Origin: JAGLQA01 sp023135565
GTDB lineage: Bacteria > Acidobacteriota > Aminicenantia > UBA2199
Assembly: GCA_030639305.1 (NCBI GenBank)
Contig: DAOWCY010000013.1
Span: 1-57,929 of the forward strand
Direction: 5' to 3'
DNA length: 57,929 nt
The notes under the pieces were generated by a model. That model had not been told where the DNA came from. It was given only the letters and a program-made list of their open reading frames with translations, and searched no databases. This document shows, piece by piece, positions 56,175 through 57,929 of this stretch (position 1 is the stretch's first letter; each line of letters opens with the position of its first letter). A program made the position numbers and the translations under genes.

Positions 56175-57640
56175 GAATATTATTAATCGACGACGAAGAC
56201 ATAAGCCGCGGGGCAATTTTTAATTTTTTAAATAACCAATTGGGCCACGAAGTTACGGAGTGCGGCAGCGCCGCTGAAGCTCTAAAAATCTATAAAACGG
56301 CACCCTTTCCCCTGATTATTTCCGACATTCGCATGCCCGGTATGAGCGGCATCGACCTGTTGGAGCACATCAAAAAATTACCGGAAGGGAAATTTACCGA
56401 TTTCGTATTGGTGACCGGGTACGGCAGCATGGAGTCCGCGGTTCAGGCTTTAAGAAGCGGGGCTTACGATTACCTGTTAAAACCCATCAATATCGAAGAA
56501 TTGGCCAACCTAATAGAAAAAATAGAAGAGCACATCACTTTACTGCGGGAAAACATGGAATATAAATTCCATTTCGATAAGAAAGTAGATGAAGCAGCCG
56601 GTACTTGCAAAGAGCAATTTAAAGAACTGCAAAAGGCTTTTAGTAAAATCGTCGGCACAGGCGGGATAGGGTTTTTCTCACAAAAGATGGAGGATATCAA
56701 AGAACTGGCTTTGAAACTCCATGCCGACCGCGCCGTGCCGGTATTGATAGAAGGCGAAACCGGCACGGGCAAAGATGTGATCGCCCGGCTGATCCACTAC
56801 GGCCAGGGGGATGTAATGGCGCCTTTTATTTCCATCAACTGCACAGCTATCCCCCCTACCCTGTTTGAAACGGAACTTTTCGGCTACGAGGAGGGCGCTT
56901 TCACCGACGCCAGGAAAAAAGGGGCCACCGGGAAATTCGAATTGGCCCAGGGCGGCACTATTCTTTTAGACGAGATCGGCGACCTGCCTTTGGAGATACA
57001 GCCCAAATTGCTGCGTATCCTCGAGGAACGGGCCTTTTACCGGGTGGGCGGCGTTAAGAAGATAAAGTTGGACATCCGCATTATTTGCGCCACCAACCAG
57101 GACTTAGAAGAAAAAATCAAAGCCGGGAAATTTCGTCAAGACCTTTTTTACCGTTTAAATGTGGGCCGTGTTTATGCGCCGCCACTGCGCCGGCGTAAAG
57201 AGGAGATTGCCCCTTTAGCGCAGATGTTTTTGCAGCGGCTCGCGGTTGAGAAGAAAAAGGGATTCCGTTCTTTCCAGGAAGAGAGCAGCGCTATTTTAGA
57301 AAGTTATGATTGGCCGGGAAATATCCGCCAACTGCAAAACACCATCGAGCGTGTGGTACTGCTTTATGACGACACCTACGTGCGGGCGGAACATCTCGAT
57401 TTCCTGAGCGGGGAAGCCGCATCCGGCACAGTTGGCGCAGGCAGCCCGGAGAATCAAGCGGCGCCGTCTTTTTCGCTGCACCCGGGACAGATCGAACTAC
57501 CGCCGCTGCGTTTGAATTTAAAAGAGTTGGAAGAGGAGATCGTACGAAAGGTATTAGAGAAATTTGCCGGTAATAAGACCCGTGCCGCTGCTTATTTAGG
57601 TTTGACCCGCAGCGCCCTGCGCAGCAAGATCAAAGGGTAG
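56171..57640 (+). CDS. NtrC-family sigma-54-dependent response regulator with GAFTDA variant
   Basis: 489 residues. Receiver domain with acidic pocket LLIDDED, phosphoacceptor Asp52 in IISDIRMPGMSG and the lysine in LLKPIN. AAA+ domain: Walker A EGETGTGKD (near 195), Walker B GGTILLDEIGDLP, the L1-loop EEGAFTDARKKG and an R-finger region. C-terminal Fis-type helix-turn-helix KFAGNKTRAAAYLGLTRSAL. The sigma-54-contacting GAFTGA is GAFTDA here, with aspartate at the second glycine (residues 242-247). The start is the ATG overlapping the kinase stop. It would activate sigma-54 promoters on a signal from the kinase; targets are not visible in the window. Confidence 0.93.
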   Translation: MRILLIDDEDISRGAIFNFLNNQLGHEVTECGSAAEALKIYKTAPFPLIISDIRMPGMSGIDLLEHIKKLPEGKFTDFVLVTGYGSMESAVQALRSGAYDYLLKPINIEELANLIEKIEEHITLLRENMEYKFHFDKKVDEAAGTCKEQFKELQKAFSKIVGTGGIGFFSQKMEDIKELALKLHADRAVPVLIEGETGTGKDVIARLIHYGQGDVMAPFISINCTAIPPTLFETELFGYEEGAFTDARKKGATGKFELAQGGTILLDEIGDLPLEIQPKLLRILEERAFYRVGGVKKIKLDIRIICATNQDLEEKIKAGKFRQDLFYRLNVGRVYAPPLRRRKEEIAPLAQMFLQRLAVEKKKGFRSFQEESSAILESYDWPGNIRQLQNTIERVVLLYDDTYVRAEHLDFLSGEAASGTVGAGSPENQAAPSFSLHPGQIELPPLRLNLKELEEEIVRKVLEKFAGNKTRAAAYLGLTRSALRSKIKG

Positions 57641-57929
57641 CAGCGTTCAACAGAAGAAAATTGCCAAAGTCCCTGCCGCGAAGCGGCTTATAGGTTGGGG
57701 CTGAAAGGCAGCACCCCTCATAGACACCCCGCCCCGGGGCCTACAAACGACCGGCAATAATAGCAGTATAGACAATAATAGAACATACCGCTATAGCGCT
57801 CAGATAAATTGACCCACTTTTGCTCAGATAAAGTGAGCCGTTTGTTCACAAAATAACCCACAAAATCCTTTAATCTTCTCCCCTCCCAGGTAGTAAAAAA
57901 CCATAAAAAGAGAGATTTGTATATCCGGG
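57641..57929 (+). other. Repeat fragments and possible IS terminus at the window end
   Basis: 57672-57690 carries the CTGCCGCGAAGCGGC hairpin of family A and GGTTGGGGCTGAAAGGCAGC. 57798-57839 has two copies of GCTCAGATAAA followed by TGACCC or TGAGCC, 24 bases apart, of a kind seen at insertion-sequence ends. No transposase frame is visible before the window stops. No gene seen. Confidence 0.4.

Overview
The window comes from a Gram-negative (diderm) bacterium, probably of an uncultured lineage. Diderm markers are an MsbA-type exporter, a PorT-like outer-membrane barrel and several lipoproteins. The F-type ATP synthase genes (b, b', delta, alpha, gamma, beta, epsilon in one run, with no a or c subunit gene and a signal-peptide-bearing b subunit) resemble the split arrangement of Deltaproteobacteria and relatives. 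The archaeal-style HMG-CoA synthase/thiolase/DUF35 trio, the large CHAT/TIR/STAND proteins and the dense GC-rich intergenic repeats would fit an Aminicenantes- or Acidobacteriota-like candidate phylum, but that placement is a low-confidence inference. I see no rRNA, tRNA, CRISPR array, prophage or complete insertion sequence.

Layout: 0.25-7.2 kb carries a methyltransferase, a SerA-type dehydrogenase, and a moxR / small ORF / DUF58 / transglutaminase operon. 7.3-13.5 kb is the ATP synthase operon. 13.8-21.7 kb is an accessory island: a CHAT-NB-ARC-TPR protein with a four-helix membrane partner, a hicBA pair whose toxin is truncated, a second hicB, a vapBC-like pair and an AAA/PD-(D/E)XK protein. 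22.1-24.7 kb holds the HMG-CoA synthase/thiolase/DUF35 operon. 24.9-37.1 kb holds a broken UlaG-like hydrolase gene, an XRE regulator with a lipoprotein, coaB/coaC/gmk, serC, a broken phosphoglycerate dehydrogenase gene, a pterin-binding protein/pssA/msbA/yicC operon and a nucleotidyltransferase plus AAA-nuclease pair. 37.5-42.0 kb is a C4 block (aminotransferase, ATP-dependent PEP carboxykinase, SLC13 transporter). 42.3-51.9 kb is the most unusual region. There a CHAT-FGE protein is divergent from a tightly coupled four-gene operon: an array of four TIR-like domains, a membrane nSTAND1 ATPase with WD40 repeats, an outer-membrane barrel, and a propeller-like lipoprotein. 52.0-57.6 kb has a MEMO-family protein, a membrane protein and a histidine kinase/NtrC-type regulator pair.

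The intergenic space is filled by at least four interspersed repeat families. A is a three-armed AAAAGTTT hairpin plus a GC-rich half. B is a roughly 40-bp tail with TTCGCGAATGCCC. C is a roughly 100-bp element carrying CACC/GGTG and CATTAC/GTAATG hairpins. D is a long imperfect inverted repeat built of GAGAACTCAGG-like units. Repeat sequence sits between atpA and atpG and forms the coded C-termini of two proteins. Two genes show internal deletions, so the chromosome looks both repeat-rich and locally eroding.

The best candidate for an undescribed system is 42.3-51.9 kb. Its building blocks (CHAT, TIR, nSTAND1, FGE/C-lectin fold) are known from bacterial conflict and signalling systems. The overlapping reading frames argue that the outer-membrane and lipoprotein components belong to the same machine, and the C-terminus of the CHAT-FGE protein looks like a diversity-generating-retroelement variable region, although no reverse transcriptase lies in the window.
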